NCBI GenBank assembly: GCA_004322005.1
Contig: SCRF01000049.1
Location: 99,951-163,950 of the forward strand
Direction of reading: 5' to 3'
DNA: 64,000 bases
Source: Rhodanobacter sp.
Lineage (GTDB): Bacteria; Pseudomonadota; Gammaproteobacteria; Xanthomonadales; Rhodanobacteraceae
Below, one piece after another: positions 1 to 11,181 of the stretch; the first letter of the stretch is position 1; every line of letters begins with the position of its first letter. The notes beneath the pieces are model-generated. The model made no database searches. It was not told the origin of the DNA and saw nothing but the letters and a program-made list of their open reading frames with translations. Made by a program: the position numbers and the translations under genes.

Positions 1-713
1 TACGCCAGAGCCGCGTTCTCGATGCTTTGCTTGTCCTCGCGGGCCTTGTTGACGTCGTCGAACGCGTCCTTCACCTCTTTCGGCGGCGACACGTTCTGGA
101 AACTGACCTCGGTCACCCGCAGGCCGGCATCGTAGCCGTCCATGGTTTTCTGCAGCACCTGCTGCGCCTCGTTGACCAGGTTGGCGCCGGCAGCGGAGAG
201 GATCTGGTCCATGTTGCTGCCGCCGATCACCCCGCGCACCGCCGCCTCGGCGGCCGCCTGGATGGTGCCGTCCGGGTCGTTCAGCGAGAACAGGTACTTG
301 CGCGAATCGTCCACCTGGTACTGCACGGTGAAATCGACGGTGATGATGTTTTCGTCGCGGGTCAGCATGCTGACAGTGTCGTTGACCGAACGCACGCGCG
401 TGGCCTCGACCTTCCTGACCGACTCGATCGGCTGCGGCAACTTGAGGTGAAAGCCCGGACCCAGGGTCCGCGAGTACTGGCCAAAGCGCAGCACCACGCC
501 GACTTGCCGGGCATTGATGATGGTGTAGCTGCTGAACAGCAGACCGACCACCAGCAGCACCAGCACGGCGGTGAGGATGCCGCCGGCGCCCTGGCCGGTC
601 TTGCCCATGCGGGTACGCAGCTTCCTGAGCAGGTCGTCCAGCGGCGATTTGCCGGACTGGCGATTCTTGCCCCAGGGATCGTTCGATCCCTTGCCGGGTT
701 CATTCCAAGCCAT
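1..713 (-). CDS. hflK: HflK, FtsH-protease modulator (3' part outside window)
   Basis: Membrane-bound SPFH/prohibitin-family protein that with HflC surrounds the FtsH protease and modulates its activity. The visible 237 residues begin with a DPWG-containing cytosolic tail (residues 12-15), one membrane segment at about 45-62, then the band-7 domain with the VVLRFGQY...GPGFHLKLP pattern. The ATG at 713 is preceded by AAGGAGACTGACT, a strong ribosome-binding site. The frame stays open to base 1, so the C-terminal part and presumably hflC lie outside. It follows hflX on the same strand after 169 bases, the usual miaA-hfq-hflX-hflK-hflC order. Confidence 0.93.
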   Translation of the reverse strand, partial: MAWNEPGKGSNDPWGKNRQSGKSPLDDLLRKLRTRMGKTGQGAGGILTAVLVLLVVGLLFSSYTIINARQVGVVLRFGQYSRTLGPGFHLKLPQPIESVRKVEATRVRSVNDTVSMLTRDENIITVDFTVQYQVDDSRKYLFSLNDPDGTIQAAAEAAVRGVIGGSNMDQILSAAGANLVNEAQQVLQKTMDGYDAGLRVTEVSFQNVSPPKEVKDAFDDVNKAREDKQSIENAALA

Positions 714-882
714 AGTCAGTCTCCTTGAGGCGGCGGGGAGGCCGGCAACCGGGGCCGGAACACGCATTGAACGGGATACATCGGGTGCGGCCGCGGTGGC
801 CGAAACGCTGCGCCACACCCATCGAGGGCGAGCGCACAAACGCCGTGCATTCTACCAGAGCCGGATGGAATGTTCCCGCTGT

Positions 883-2268
883 TCAACAGGGCTGTTCCGC
901 CGGGATCAGCAATTCGCGCAACAGCTGTGTCTCGGCGGCATCGCCACCGCTGAGCGGCGCGATCACGCTGCGCGGCGCGTCGATCCGCAATTGCCAGCCG
1001 TGTTCATCCACGGTCTCGCCGCAGATCGCGCCGGCGGCCTTGAGCCGGGCATGCAGCCGGCCGGCGGACAGCGGCAATTGCAGTGCGCACTGCAGCCGCT
1101 CGCCACCGAGCAGCTCGCCCAGGGCCTGGCGCAGCAGATCCAGGCCGGCGCCGGTGGCGGCCGACAGCCAGACCCGCACGGGCTTGCCGTCGGCGTCGCG
1201 GTCGATGCGCGGCGCGGTGCGCGTGCGGGGGCTGCGGTCGGGGGTGGCCGCCGGATCGCCGCCGGCAGCGACATCGGCCCCGATCAAATCGGCGTCGATC
1301 AAATCGATCTTGTTCATCACGTGCAGTTGCGGCACGTCGCCGGCGTCGATCTCCTCCAGCACGTTGTCGACGATGCCGTGCAGGCGCGCGCGCTCGTCGT
1401 CGGCCGCATCGCTGACATGCAACAGCAGATCGGCATCGCGCGCCTCGGCCAGGGTGGCGCGGAACGCCGCCACCAGATCGTGCGGCAGCTCGCGGATGAA
1501 GCCCACGGTGTCGGCCAGCACGGCCGGACCGCAGCTGAGATCCTCCAGCTTGCGCACGGTCGGGTCGAGCGTGGCGAACAGCTGGTCGGCGACATACACC
1601 CCGCCGCTGGTCAGCGCATTGAACAGGGTCGACTTGCCGGCGTTGGTGTAGCCGACCAGGGCCACCCGCGGCACCGTGTTGCGCAACCGCGAGCGGCGCT
1701 GCTGGCCGCGCTGGGTCTGTACTTTCTGCAGGCGCTTGGTGAGCATCTTGACGCGTTCGCCGAGCAGCCGGCGGTCGGTTTCCAGCTGGGTTTCGCCCGG
1801 GCCGCGGTTGCCGATGGCGCCGCCGCGCTGGGTGTCCAGATGGGTCCAGCCGCGCACCAGCCGGGTGGCCAGATGCTTGAGCTGGGCCAGTTCCACTTCC
1901 AGCTTGCCCTCGTGCGAACGTGCGCGCTGGGCGAAGATGTCCAGGATCAGGCCGGCCCGGTCGACCACGCGCACGTTCAGCAGCTTTTCGAGATTGCGTT
2001 CCTGCACCGGGGTCAGCAGGTGGTCGACCAGCACCACGTCGGCGTCCAGCGCACGCACCGCCTCGGCGACTTCGTCGGCCTTGCCGCTGCCGATGTAGTA
2101 GCGTGGATTGGGGCCCTCGACACGCGCCGCGATCGTGCCCAGCACTTCGGCACCGGCGGATTGGACCAGCTCGGCGAATTCCGCGGCGCGGCGCTCGGCA
2201 TCGCCCTCGCTACGGGAATGCGGCAGCACCAGCACGGCGCGGTCGCCTTTCTTCTGTCTGTCGAACAC
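883..2268 (-). CDS. hflX: GTPase HflX (ribosome-splitting)
   Basis: GTPase that binds the 50S subunit and rescues or splits stalled ribosomes. The 461 residues contain the N-terminal HflX domain with the glycine-rich GPGETQLETDRR segment (about 156-167), P-loop GYTNAGKS at 206-213, DTVG at 253-256 and NKID at 319-322. An insertion after NKID, rich in Asp, Ala and Pro, makes the G4-G5 loop longer than usual. The start is GTG at 2268, 75 bases after the hfq stop. Downstream of hfq and upstream of hflK, so probably co-transcribed from miaA. Confidence 0.95.
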   Translation of the reverse strand: MFDRQKKGDRAVLVLPHSRSEGDAERRAAEFAELVQSAGAEVLGTIAARVEGPNPRYYIGSGKADEVAEAVRALDADVVLVDHLLTPVQERNLEKLLNVRVVDRAGLILDIFAQRARSHEGKLEVELAQLKHLATRLVRGWTHLDTQRGGAIGNRGPGETQLETDRRLLGERVKMLTKRLQKVQTQRGQQRRSRLRNTVPRVALVGYTNAGKSTLFNALTSGGVYVADQLFATLDPTVRKLEDLSCGPAVLADTVGFIRELPHDLVAAFRATLAEARDADLLLHVSDAADDERARLHGIVDNVLEEIDAGDVPQLHVMNKIDLIDADLIGADVAAGGDPAATPDRSPRTRTAPRIDRDADGKPVRVWLSAATGAGLDLLRQALGELLGGERLQCALQLPLSAGRLHARLKAAGAICGETVDEHGWQLRIDAPRSVIAPLSGGDAAETQLLRELLIPAEQPC

Positions 2269-2343
2269 TGCTGGCTATGGCCTGTCGGGGGCAACGCCCA
2301 CTTCATGCGGGCGCACACCCTGTCATTCAAGTATTCGCTTCAC

Positions 2344-2631
2344 TCAAGCATCGGCTTCACTGGGTGCCGCTGCCGCGTCGGCATGACTGTCGTGTTCGTC
2401 ATGATCTTCGTGGCCATTGGTGATGCGCACGTTGCGACTGGGCACCACGGTGGAGATGGCATGTTTGTAGACCATCTGGCTCACCTGGTTGCGCAGCAGC
2501 ACGACGAACTGGTCGAACGATTCGACCGTGCCCTGCAACTTGATGCCATTGACCAGATAGATGGCCACCGGCACGCGCTCACGCCGCAACGCGTTCAGAA
2601 ACGGATCCTGCAACGATTGTCCCTTAGACAT
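2344..2631 (-). CDS. hfq: RNA chaperone Hfq
   Basis: Hexameric Sm-like protein that pairs small RNAs with mRNAs. The 95 residues start [10 protein letters not shown] and carry the Sm1 and Sm2 motifs, with the RNA-binding YKH at 55-57. The C-terminal tail after residue 72 is short and rich in His and Asp/Glu ([10 protein letters not shown]), then Ala-rich, unlike the longer tail of E. coli. An upstream in-frame extension exists, but this ATG gives the exact family N-terminus. It lies 182 bases downstream of miaA and just upstream of hflX. Confidence 0.97.
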   Translation of the reverse strand: MSKGQSLQDPFLNALRRERVPVAIYLVNGIKLQGTVESFDQFVVLLRNQVSQMVYKHAISTVVPSRNVRITNGHEDHDEHDSHADAAAAPSEADA

Positions 2632-2813
2632 TTCTTGTTCTCCCCTCGCCACGGACAGGCCGGAGTAAAAAACGCCAACGGCGCCTCGGCCCAACATGTT
2701 CAGGATGTTAACCGCTTTCAAATGCATGATGAAAGGAGATTTTTGCGCAACGGCAGCATGACCGCCGGGCTGGAGCGGCCGGCAGAGCGCATGAAGGCGC
2801 CGGCATGAGCCGA

Positions 2814-3764
2814 TCAGCCCGCCCGGGCACCCAGAAACAGCCGCAACGCATCGGCCGCCCGCTCGGCCGAGCCGGGCCGATCCGGATCGAGCTGGCGGGC
2901 GCCGAAGTCGCTGCGCAGCCAGGTGATCTGCCGTTTGGCCAGCTGGCGCGTGGCGTAGATGCTGCGATCGCGGAACCCGGCAGGGTCGGTCAGTCCGTCC
3001 AGATGCTCCCACGCCTGGCGGTAACCGACCGCCCGCATCGCCGGCAGCTGTTCGTGCAGATCGGCGCGGCGGCGCAGCGCGCGCACCTCGTCGAGAAACC
3101 CCGCCGCCAGCATCGCGTCGAAACGCCGCGCGATGCGCGCATGCAGCTCGCCGCGATCGGCCGGCAGCAGCGCCAGCTTGAGCACGCGCCACGGAAACCG
3201 CGTGCGGCTGCCGCGCTGCTGTTCGGACAGCGGCCGGCCGGTCAGTTCGATGACCTCCAGCGCGCGCTGCAGGCGCTGCGCGTCATGGCAGCCGATCCGC
3301 GTGGCGGCCAGCGGGTCCAGCCGCGCCAGCCGCGCATGCATGCCGGGCCAGCCGAGCTGCGCCGCCTCGTCGGCCAGCCGCGCACGCAGCGCCGGCACCG
3401 CCTCGGGCAAGTCGGAAAGTCCCTGCTGCAGGGCGCGGAAATACAGCCCGGTACCGCCAACCAGCAGCGGCAGCCTGCCCTGCGCGCTGATCTGCTGCAT
3501 GGCCGCCAGCGCGTCGGCGCGAAACTCCGCCGCGGAATAGGCTTGCGTCGGATCGCGGATATCGACCAGCGCATGCGGATAACGCGCCAGCGTCGCCGCG
3601 TCGGGTTTCGCCGTGCCGATATCCATGCCCCGGTAGACCAGCGCCGAATCGACGCTGATCAGGCCCAGCGGAAACCGCTCGCTCAGCGCGCACGCCAGCG
3701 CGGTCTTGCCCGAGGCAGTGGGGCCCATCAGGAAGATGGCCAGCGGGCGTGAGTCGAGTGGCAT
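2814..3764 (-). CDS. miaA: tRNA dimethylallyltransferase MiaA
   Basis: Adds a dimethylallyl group to N6 of A37 in tRNAs that read codons starting with U. The 316 residues have P-loop GPTASGKT at 14-21, the [18 protein letters not shown] segment, the substrate-binding [10 protein letters not shown] region and a C-terminal [15 protein letters not shown]. The frame is open up to 4034, but that extension would overlap tdh on the other strand; the ATG at 3764 gives the usual length and N-terminus. Probably the first gene of the hfq operon, divergent from tdh. Confidence 0.96.
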   Translation of the reverse strand: MPLDSRPLAIFLMGPTASGKTALACALSERFPLGLISVDSALVYRGMDIGTAKPDAATLARYPHALVDIRDPTQAYSAAEFRADALAAMQQISAQGRLPLLVGGTGLYFRALQQGLSDLPEAVPALRARLADEAAQLGWPGMHARLARLDPLAATRIGCHDAQRLQRALEVIELTGRPLSEQQRGSRTRFPWRVLKLALLPADRGELHARIARRFDAMLAAGFLDEVRALRRRADLHEQLPAMRAVGYRQAWEHLDGLTDPAGFRDRSIYATRQLAKRQITWLRSDFGARQLDPDRPGSAERAADALRLFLGARAG

Positions 3765-3841
3765 CCGGAAATTGTAGGCGGCGCACCGCCCCCCGACCAG
3801 CAGGCTGTCGGCAATCACGCCGGCAAGTGGTGCGCGCGCCC

Positions 3842-3847
3842 TATAAT
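3842..3847 (+). promoter_or_regulatory. perfect -10 box upstream of tdh
   Basis: A consensus TATAAT ends 44 bases before the chosen tdh start. No good -35 hexamer lies 16-18 bases upstream (that stretch is GC-rich), so strength or activator dependence is unknown. The box places transcription start near 3854, which supports translation from 3892 and not from 3847. Confidence 0.5.
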
Positions 3848-3891
3848 TGCGTCTTCCCCGCCCGTGTTGCAGGCCTACCGATGGACACCCC

Positions 3892-4926
3892 ATGTCGCAG
3901 ACGATGAAAGCCCTGGTCAAGCGCAAGCCCGAGCAGGGCATCTGGATGGAACAGGTGCCGCTGCCGGTGGTCGGCCCGAACGAAGTGCTGATCAAGATGG
4001 AGAAGACCGCGATCTGCGGCACCGATCTGCACATCTACAAGTGGGACGAGTGGAGCCAGCGCACGATCGTGCCCGGCCTGACCATCGGCCACGAATTCGT
4101 CGGCCGCATTGTCGAGATCGGTCCGGGCGTGACCGGCTACCAGCTCGGCGACCGCGTCTCCGCCGAAGGCCACATCGTCTGCGGCCATTGCCGCAACTGC
4201 CGCGCCGGCCGCCAGCACCTGTGTCCGAACACCGTCGGCATCGGCGTGAACCGCAACGGTGCGTTCGCCGAGTACATGAGCATGCCGTCCTCGAACCTGT
4301 GGCCGATCCCGGACCAGATTCCGTCCGAGCTGGCCGCGTTCTTCGACCCGTACGGCAATGCCGCGCACTGCGCGCTGGAATTCGACCTGATCGGCGAAGA
4401 CGTGCTGATCACCGGCGCGGGGCCGATCGGCATCATCGCCGCGGGCATCGCCAAGCACGTGGGTGCGCGCAACGTGGTGGTCACCGACGTCAACGACTAC
4501 CGCCTGAAGCTGGCCGCCGACATGGGCGCCACGCGGGTGGTCAACGTGGCCAACCAGTCGCTGCGCGACGTGGTCAGGGACCTGCACATCGAGGGCTTCG
4601 ACGTGGGCCTGGAGATGAGCGGCAACCCGCGCGCGTTCAACGACATGCTCGATGTGATGTACCACGGCGGCAAAGTTGCGATGCTCGGCATCATGCCGCG
4701 CGGCGCCGGCATCGACTGGGACAAGGTGATCTTCAAGGGCCTCACCCTGCAGGGCATCTACGGCCGCAAGATGTACGAGACCTGGTACAAGATGACCCAG
4801 ATGGTGCTGACCGGCTTCCCGCTGCAGAAGGTGCTGACCCACCAGATCGCCATCGACGATTTCCAGCGAGGCTTCGATCTGATGGATGCCGGCACCTGCG
4901 GCAAGGTGGTCTGTTCCTGGCATTGA
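3892..4926 (+). CDS. tdh: L-threonine 3-dehydrogenase
   Basis: Zinc, NAD-dependent medium-chain dehydrogenase that oxidises L-threonine to 2-amino-3-ketobutyrate, the substrate of Kbl. In the 344 residues, Cys42, His67 and Glu68 fit the catalytic zinc site, and Cys97, Cys100, Cys103 and Cys111 the structural zinc site. The NAD-binding GAGPIG motif follows near residue 180. The start at 3892 ([10 protein letters not shown]) is chosen because a -10 box at 3842 makes the 3847 start impossible; an ATG at 3904 is also possible. In many bacteria kbl is directly adjacent; here a 3.6-kb gene intervenes. Confidence 0.95.
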   Translation: MSQTMKALVKRKPEQGIWMEQVPLPVVGPNEVLIKMEKTAICGTDLHIYKWDEWSQRTIVPGLTIGHEFVGRIVEIGPGVTGYQLGDRVSAEGHIVCGHCRNCRAGRQHLCPNTVGIGVNRNGAFAEYMSMPSSNLWPIPDQIPSELAAFFDPYGNAAHCALEFDLIGEDVLITGAGPIGIIAAGIAKHVGARNVVVTDVNDYRLKLAADMGATRVVNVANQSLRDVVRDLHIEGFDVGLEMSGNPRAFNDMLDVMYHGGKVAMLGIMPRGAGIDWDKVIFKGLTLQGIYGRKMYETWYKMTQMVLTGFPLQKVLTHQIAIDDFQRGFDLMDAGTCGKVVCSWH

Positions 4927-4978
4927 TCGACCGCCCGCGGCAACGAGGAATCTCGAATAGGCTGGTTCTAGATGCTTG

Positions 4979-5055
4979 GTAGGAGCGCACCCTGTGCGCG
5001 AATGCTCTGTGCAGCGGTCGTGACAAGAGCATTCGCGCACAGGGTGCGCTCCTAC
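4979..5055. repeat. paired GTAG palindrome (REP/BIME-like), copy 1
   Basis: Two inverted arms, each beginning GTAGGAGC and containing its own mini-palindrome GCGCAC-CCT-GTGCGC followed by GAATGCTC, separated by a loop of about 19 bases. The whole can fold into one long hairpin. It lies between tdh and the DUF748 gene. Confidence 0.85.
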
Positions 5056-5130
5056 CAAAACCCGGCAAGATGCCGGATCAGGGTAGCCGCCGGTGCCACC
5101 TGGTGATGACTTTCACGGAGCGCAATCTGC

Positions 5131-8100
5131 ATGATCGATCGTCGTTTGCTCGATGACCCGCGCCTGGTCCTCGTGCGCCAGCACGCCGAACGGCTTTACC
5201 GCTCCCATCGCCTGCGTCGCGGACTGCTGGCGCTGGGTATCCTGCTTGCCGTATTCGGCCTGCTCGGTTTTTTCGCCGCGCCACCGCTTTTGAAATCGCA
5301 ACTGCAAAGCCGGATGGGCACCCTGCTGGGTCGACCGGTGACGATCGGCGCCGTGCATTTCGATCCCTACACGCTGCGACTGGACCTGGATCGGTTGCAT
5401 ATCGGCGCGCCCGATGGCCATGCGGCATTCGTCGATGTCGACCGGCTCACCATCAACGCTTCCTGGACTTCGCTGTTTCGTTGGGCACCCGTGCTGGACG
5501 AACTGGCACTGCAGCACCCTCAGTTGCACATCACCCGTCTGGCACCGCAGCTCTTCAACTTCTCCGATCTGCTGGAACGCCTCAAAGGCAAGCCGGACCC
5601 GAATGCGCCACCGAGTCGTTTCGCCGTGGCCAACATCAGCGTGCACGACGGCGACATCGTTTTCGACGACAAGGTGCTGGCGATCAGCCACCATGTCGAG
5701 CGGCTCGAACTGGGCATTCCGTTCCTGGCCAACCTGCCCGCCGATACCGACCTGTTCGTGCAGCCGCTGCTGGCGGCGCGCATCGATGGCAGTCCATTGC
5801 GCATCGATGGCAAGACCAAACCCTTCGCCAGCAACCGCGAGTCGGAACTCGACTTCCAGTTTGACCACCTGGATCTGCCACGCTATCTCGGCTACGTACC
5901 GACCACGCTGCCGGTGGCGATTCCACGCGGCCAGCTGTCCGGCCAGCTGCAGCTGCATTTCGCCACCGACGGCAAGAACACGCAGCTGCAGCTCGGCGGT
6001 CAACTGACGCTGGACGACTTCAAACTGACCACTCCCGCCGGCGTTGCGCTGCTGGCACTGAGGCACGGCGCCGCCCAGCTGACCGACGTGCAACCGCTGA
6101 TCTCGCGCTATCACCTCGGGGCAGTCCAGCTCGACCGCGCCGCCGTGCATTACCAGCGCGGCGCCGGCGGGCACAGCAATTTCGATGCGCTGACCGCCAC
6201 GGCTGCCGGTCAGCCGTCGCCCCAGCCTGCTTCGTCACCGAACGACGTGCGCATCGACTCGCTGATCCTGCGGCAGGGTCGTTTCGACTATGCCGATCCC
6301 GGTGCCGGCGGCGACCAGCCGGCCACCCTCGCGCTGCAGGACGTGCACGGTACGCTGCGTGGCCTGTCCACCGTCTCCGCACCCATCGGCAGCCTCGATC
6401 TGGCCGCGCAATTGAACGGTGGCGCGGTGCACGCCAGCGGCAAGCTCGACCTCGCCGGCGCACGCTTCGACGGCAAGCTGGCGCTGCAGGGCGTCGCCGT
6501 GGCGCCCCTGCAATCGCTGGCCCTGCCGCCATTGCAGGCCACCATCGCCCATGGCCATCTCGATGCCGAGGGTCGGCTGCAGGCGGCCTGGGGCAAGACG
6601 CTGAACCTGCATCTGGAGCCGGCGCGGTTCGGCATCGACGGCCTGGTCCTGAAACGGCACGACGGCACGACGCCGGTGGCCTGGAAGTCGATGCAGGCGA
6701 AGCTGACCCGGTTCGACCTGACCAGCCGCCAGGCGCAGATCGAAAGTCTGCGCGTGCAGGGACTCAATCTCGACGTGAACCGGCTGCGCAACGGCCGCTT
6801 CGACCTGGCCAGCCTGCTCGCCACCGCACCCTCCACCCATCCACCGTCAGCGAAACCCGGCCCAGCAACGACCGCGCCGGGCTGGCACTGGAGCCTCACC
6901 CATCTGGGCATCGAGAACAGCGACATCGCCTTCCGTGACCTGCGTGCCGACCGGCCTGCGCCGGTCGCGCTGCACATCGATCGCTACGGCATCGACGGTT
7001 TGTCCGACAACCTGCACGAGCCGGTCAAGCTGACGCTGACCGGCCTGCTCGGCAGGCGCAGCTATGCGCTCACCGGTCAGGTGCGGCCGAAACCGCTGGA
7101 CGCCCAGCTGCAGGTCACGGCGCGCGGCCTGGACATCGCACCGTTGCAGTCGCTGATCAGCGTGCCGCTGAACGTGCGCATCGGCAGCGCCCTGCTCAGC
7201 ACCAACGGTCGCCTGCGCTATCGCGATCGCGGCGCTGCGCCGGCGCGCATCGACTATCGCGGCCAGGCCACGCTGGGCCGGGTCCGCGTGCAGGACAAGC
7301 TGACCGACGATGACTTCCTGCGCTGGCATTCGCTGTCCGCCAGCAACCTGGTGCTGCGCCTGGGTGAAGGTGCGCCGCATGCGGACATCGGCGGGCTCGC
7401 GCTCAGCGATTTCTACGCCCGCGTGATCGTCAACAGCAACGGCCGCCTCAACCTGCTGGACGTGGTGACGAACCAGGCCGAAGCTCCCGTGTCGGTGACA
7501 CGCGCCGAAAAGACGCCGGTACCGGCCGCGGCACCGACGCCTGCCGTGGCGGCCACCCCATCAGGCCCGGCCCCGGAAATCCGGATCGGCCAGATCACGC
7601 TGGTGCGCGGCCAGCTCAACTACACCGACAACTTCATCAAGCCCAACTACAGCGCCAACGTCACCGATCTGGCGGGCAAGATCGGCGCGTTCGGCACCAG
7701 CGCAGGCCCACCGGCCGCACTGGTGCTGCAGGGCAAGCTGGACGAAAATTCGCCGGTGGACATCACCGGCAGCATCAACCCGCTGACGCCGATGGCCTTT
7801 CTCGACATCAAGGCAAAGGCCGACGGAGTCGAACTCGACCATCTGTCGCCCTATTCCAGAAAATACGCCGGCTACCCGATCACCAGCGGACGGCTCAACG
7901 TCGACGTGCACTACCTGCTCGACCAGCGCAAGCTCACCGCGGACAACCATATCTTCATCGAACAGCTTACCTTCGGCGACCGCGTCGATGCGCCGGGCGT
8001 GAGCCATCTGCCGGTGAAGCTGGCGGTGGCGCTGCTGAGGAATTCGCAGGGCCAGATCGACGTGCATGTGCCGGTATCCGGCTCGCTGGACGACCCGCAA

Positions 8101-8751
8101 TTCAGCATGGGTGGCCTGATCTGGCGTGCCTTCGCGAACCTGATCGTGCGTGCCGCCACCTCCCCGTTCCGGCTGCTCGCCTCGCTCGGCGGCGGCAAGC
8201 ATGCCGACCTCGGCTACGTGGAATTCGCGCCGGGCTCCGCCGCGCTGGACGGCACCGCGCAGTCGCGTCTTGCCCAGTTGGTGAAACTGCTGCACGACAA
8301 GCCCTCCCTGCAGCTGGACATCAGCGGCCGGATGGATCCCGCCCTCGACGAAAAGGGTCTGCGCAAGGTGATGGTCGATGACTTGATCCGCAAGGCAAAG
8401 GCCGATCACGACGGCGACAAGGTCGATCCGGCCACGCTGACGCTCACCCCCGACGAATACGCGCATTACCTGACGCGGGTTTACAGGCACGCGAAATTCC
8501 CCAAGCCGAGAAACCTGCTCGGCTTCACCAAATCGCAGCCGCCGGAAGTGATGCACCAGTTGCTGGAAACCAACATGCCGGTCGACGCAGCCGCTTTGCG
8601 CCGGTTGGCCGAACGCCGCGCCGAGGCGGTACAGCAGTGGTTGCAGGGCAGGATCGACGAAAAGCGCATCACGCTGCACGCCCCGAAACTCGACGCCAAG
8701 GGCATCAAGGACAAGGGCAGGACGACAAGGGTGGATTTCGGTTTGCACTAG
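5131..8751 (+). CDS. large AsmA-like DUF748 envelope protein
   Basis: A 1206-residue protein with a short cytosolic N-terminus, one membrane segment at about 29-52 and a very long periplasmic part. The first periplasmic block (PPLLKSQLQSRMGTLLGRPV) and repeated beta-strand blocks are typical of DUF748/AsmA-superfamily proteins, thought to bridge the periplasm and affect lipid movement or outer-membrane assembly. Near 1020-1060 a GYVEFAPGSAAL segment resembles an OmpA-like fold seen at the end of DUF748 proteins. A Pro/Ala-rich linker lies near residue 800. It sits between tdh and kbl with palindromic repeats on both sides, so it is probably transcribed separately. Substrate unknown. Confidence 0.8.
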   Translation: MIDRRLLDDPRLVLVRQHAERLYRSHRLRRGLLALGILLAVFGLLGFFAAPPLLKSQLQSRMGTLLGRPVTIGAVHFDPYTLRLDLDRLHIGAPDGHAAFVDVDRLTINASWTSLFRWAPVLDELALQHPQLHITRLAPQLFNFSDLLERLKGKPDPNAPPSRFAVANISVHDGDIVFDDKVLAISHHVERLELGIPFLANLPADTDLFVQPLLAARIDGSPLRIDGKTKPFASNRESELDFQFDHLDLPRYLGYVPTTLPVAIPRGQLSGQLQLHFATDGKNTQLQLGGQLTLDDFKLTTPAGVALLALRHGAAQLTDVQPLISRYHLGAVQLDRAAVHYQRGAGGHSNFDALTATAAGQPSPQPASSPNDVRIDSLILRQGRFDYADPGAGGDQPATLALQDVHGTLRGLSTVSAPIGSLDLAAQLNGGAVHASGKLDLAGARFDGKLALQGVAVAPLQSLALPPLQATIAHGHLDAEGRLQAAWGKTLNLHLEPARFGIDGLVLKRHDGTTPVAWKSMQAKLTRFDLTSRQAQIESLRVQGLNLDVNRLRNGRFDLASLLATAPSTHPPSAKPGPATTAPGWHWSLTHLGIENSDIAFRDLRADRPAPVALHIDRYGIDGLSDNLHEPVKLTLTGLLGRRSYALTGQVRPKPLDAQLQVTARGLDIAPLQSLISVPLNVRIGSALLSTNGRLRYRDRGAAPARIDYRGQATLGRVRVQDKLTDDDFLRWHSLSASNLVLRLGEGAPHADIGGLALSDFYARVIVNSNGRLNLLDVVTNQAEAPVSVTRAEKTPVPAAAPTPAVAATPSGPAPEIRIGQITLVRGQLNYTDNFIKPNYSANVTDLAGKIGAFGTSAGPPAALVLQGKLDENSPVDITGSINPLTPMAFLDIKAKADGVELDHLSPYSRKYAGYPITSGRLNVDVHYLLDQRKLTADNHIFIEQLTFGDRVDAPGVSHLPVKLAVALLRNSQGQIDVHVPVSGSLDDPQFSMGGLIWRAFANLIVRAATSPFRLLASLGGGKHADLGYVEFAPGSAALDGTAQSRLAQLVKLLHDKPSLQLDISGRMDPALDEKGLRKVMVDDLIRKAKADHDGDKVDPATLTLTPDEYAHYLTRVYRHAKFPKPRNLLGFTKSQPPEVMHQLLETNMPVDAAALRRLAERRAEAVQQWLQGRIDEKRITLHAPKLDAKGIKDKGRTTRVDFGLH

Positions 8752-8806
8752 ATCGGGGGCAAACAACCGCCGCCTTACCCTGCAAGCACCTCGAATAACC
8801 TGATTT

Positions 8807-8885
8807 GTAGGAGCCCGCTTGCGGGCGATGCTTTACTTTCGGGGCTCGGGACTCGCAAGAGCATCGCCCGCAAGCGGGCTCCTAC
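8807..8885. repeat. paired GTAG palindrome, copy 2
   Basis: Same architecture as copy 1 but with a different arm: GTAGGAGC, then the mini-palindrome CCCGC-TT-GCGGG, then CGATGCT. The right arm is the exact complement type. Confidence 0.85.
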
Positions 8886-8897
8886 AGAATCTCCCAC

Positions 8898-8928
8898 AAG
8901 AGCATTCGCGCACAGGGTGCGCTCCTAC
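8898..8928. repeat. single (half) GTAG palindrome
   Basis: One unpaired right arm of the GCGCAC type, reading AAGAGCATTCGCGCACAGGG and ending GCTCCTAC. It lies 12 bases after copy 2 and 74 bases before kbl. A paired element that lost its left arm, or a solo REP. Confidence 0.75.
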
Positions 8929-9002
8929 GCGGGTACCAGGAACCAGGTTAGTCGAGATTCCTTACAATGGCACTTTGCCATCCATCGGTCGGAACCTTCC
9001 CC

Positions 9003-10202
<1,200 letters not shown>

Positions 10203-10232
10203 TCCGCCCCGATTGCCCACTGCCCCACACGC

Positions 10233-10347
10233 GTAGGAGCCCGCTCGCGGGCGATGCTCTTGCCGGGTTCACAACAAGCCGGGGAACAAGCCGGGGCATC
10301 CATCCGGACCGTTTGAGCAAGAGCATCGCCCGCGAGCGGGCTCCTAC
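10233..10347. repeat. paired GTAG palindrome, copy 3 (overlaps a stop codon)
   Basis: CCCGC-type arms separated by a loop of about 53 bases; the symmetry continues outside GTAG as CACGC/GCGTG. It lies between convergent kbl and the pseudouridine-synthase gene. Its right-hand GTAG, read on the minus strand, provides the TAG stop of that gene at 10346-10344. Confidence 0.85.
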
Positions 10348-11123
10348 GCGTGTGGAATGGAGGCAGCGACGAGTTGGCGCACTTCCCCGACGGTCAGGTG
10401 GCGCCACTGGCCCTTCGCCAGATCGCCGAGCTGCAGCGGGCCGATGGCGACGCGGATCAAGCGCAGCACATCGAAACCCAGCGCAGCCAGCAGACGGCGA
10501 ATGTGCCGGTTGCGCCCCTCATCCAGCACCACTTCAAGCCACGCATTCTTTGCGCCGGCACGCAACAGGGTTGCCCGCTTCGCCTTGAGCAAATCACCCC
10601 TGTCCACGATGCCGGCATGCATCGCCGCCAGTACCGCCGCATCCGGCTGGCCGGCGACCTGCACGTGATAGGTCTTGTCCAGATGCGTGACCGGATCGGT
10701 AATCCCGGCCGCCCATGCTGTGTCGTTGCTGAGCAGCAGCAATCCCTCGCTGGCTTTGTCCAGCCGGCCAACCGGGCCCAGCCATGGCAGCCCGGCGGCC
10801 GACAGTGCGGTGTAGACCGTGGCGCGGCCGTGCTCGTCAGCGGCACTGACGACGAGTCCGCGCGGCTTGTTGAACATGACGTGGCAACGTTCGGCGGGCT
10901 TCACCGGCTGGCCATCGAGCGCAATCTGCTGACGGTCGATCGATGCCGGGCAATAGGGATCGTGCACGATGCGCCCATCCAGGCTCACCCGGCCTTCGCG
11001 GATCCACTGCTCGGCCTGACTGCGCGAGCAGGTACCCAGCTTGGACAACACCCTTGCCAGTCCATGCCTCGGCGCCTGGGTCGACGAGGCATCTCGGGCG
11101 GAACGGGAGGCTGGGCGGGACAT
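10344..11123 (-). CDS. RsuA/RluB-family pseudouridine synthase
   Basis: Isomerises a specific uridine in rRNA. The 259 residues have an N-terminal S4 RNA-binding domain (about 22-65, LSKLGTCSRSQAEQWIREGRV) and the catalytic domain with GRLDKASEGLLLLSND, whose Asp is the nucleophile, and the late RNRHIRRLLAALG motif. The S4 domain plus GRLDKASEG places it in the RsuA/RluB/RluE/RluF group; the exact target base cannot be told. The coding sequence ends inside a GTAG palindrome, which supplies the TAG. A bidirectional terminator separates it from ompA upstream. Confidence 0.88.
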   Translation of the reverse strand: MSRPASRSARDASSTQAPRHGLARVLSKLGTCSRSQAEQWIREGRVSLDGRIVHDPYCPASIDRQQIALDGQPVKPAERCHVMFNKPRGLVVSAADEHGRATVYTALSAAGLPWLGPVGRLDKASEGLLLLSNDTAWAAGITDPVTHLDKTYHVQVAGQPDAAVLAAMHAGIVDRGDLLKAKRATLLRAGAKNAWLEVVLDEGRNRHIRRLLAALGFDVLRLIRVAIGPLQLGDLAKGQWRHLTVGEVRQLVAASIPHA

Positions 11124-11181
11124 GGCCCCAGCCTACAAGGCTGGGCCATGTGACGACAAGGATCAGCGGTCCACCGACATG

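Noticed and set aside
571..2808. 745-codon open frame on the plus strand
   Set aside because: It is antisense to hflX and hfq; its residues are low-complexity Gln/Ala/Arg with no motif, typical of the shadow frame of a GC-rich gene.
2632..3192. N-terminal extension of Hfq of about 190 residues
   Set aside because: It runs through the miaA coding region in another frame, and the ATG at 2631 gives the exact family N-terminus.
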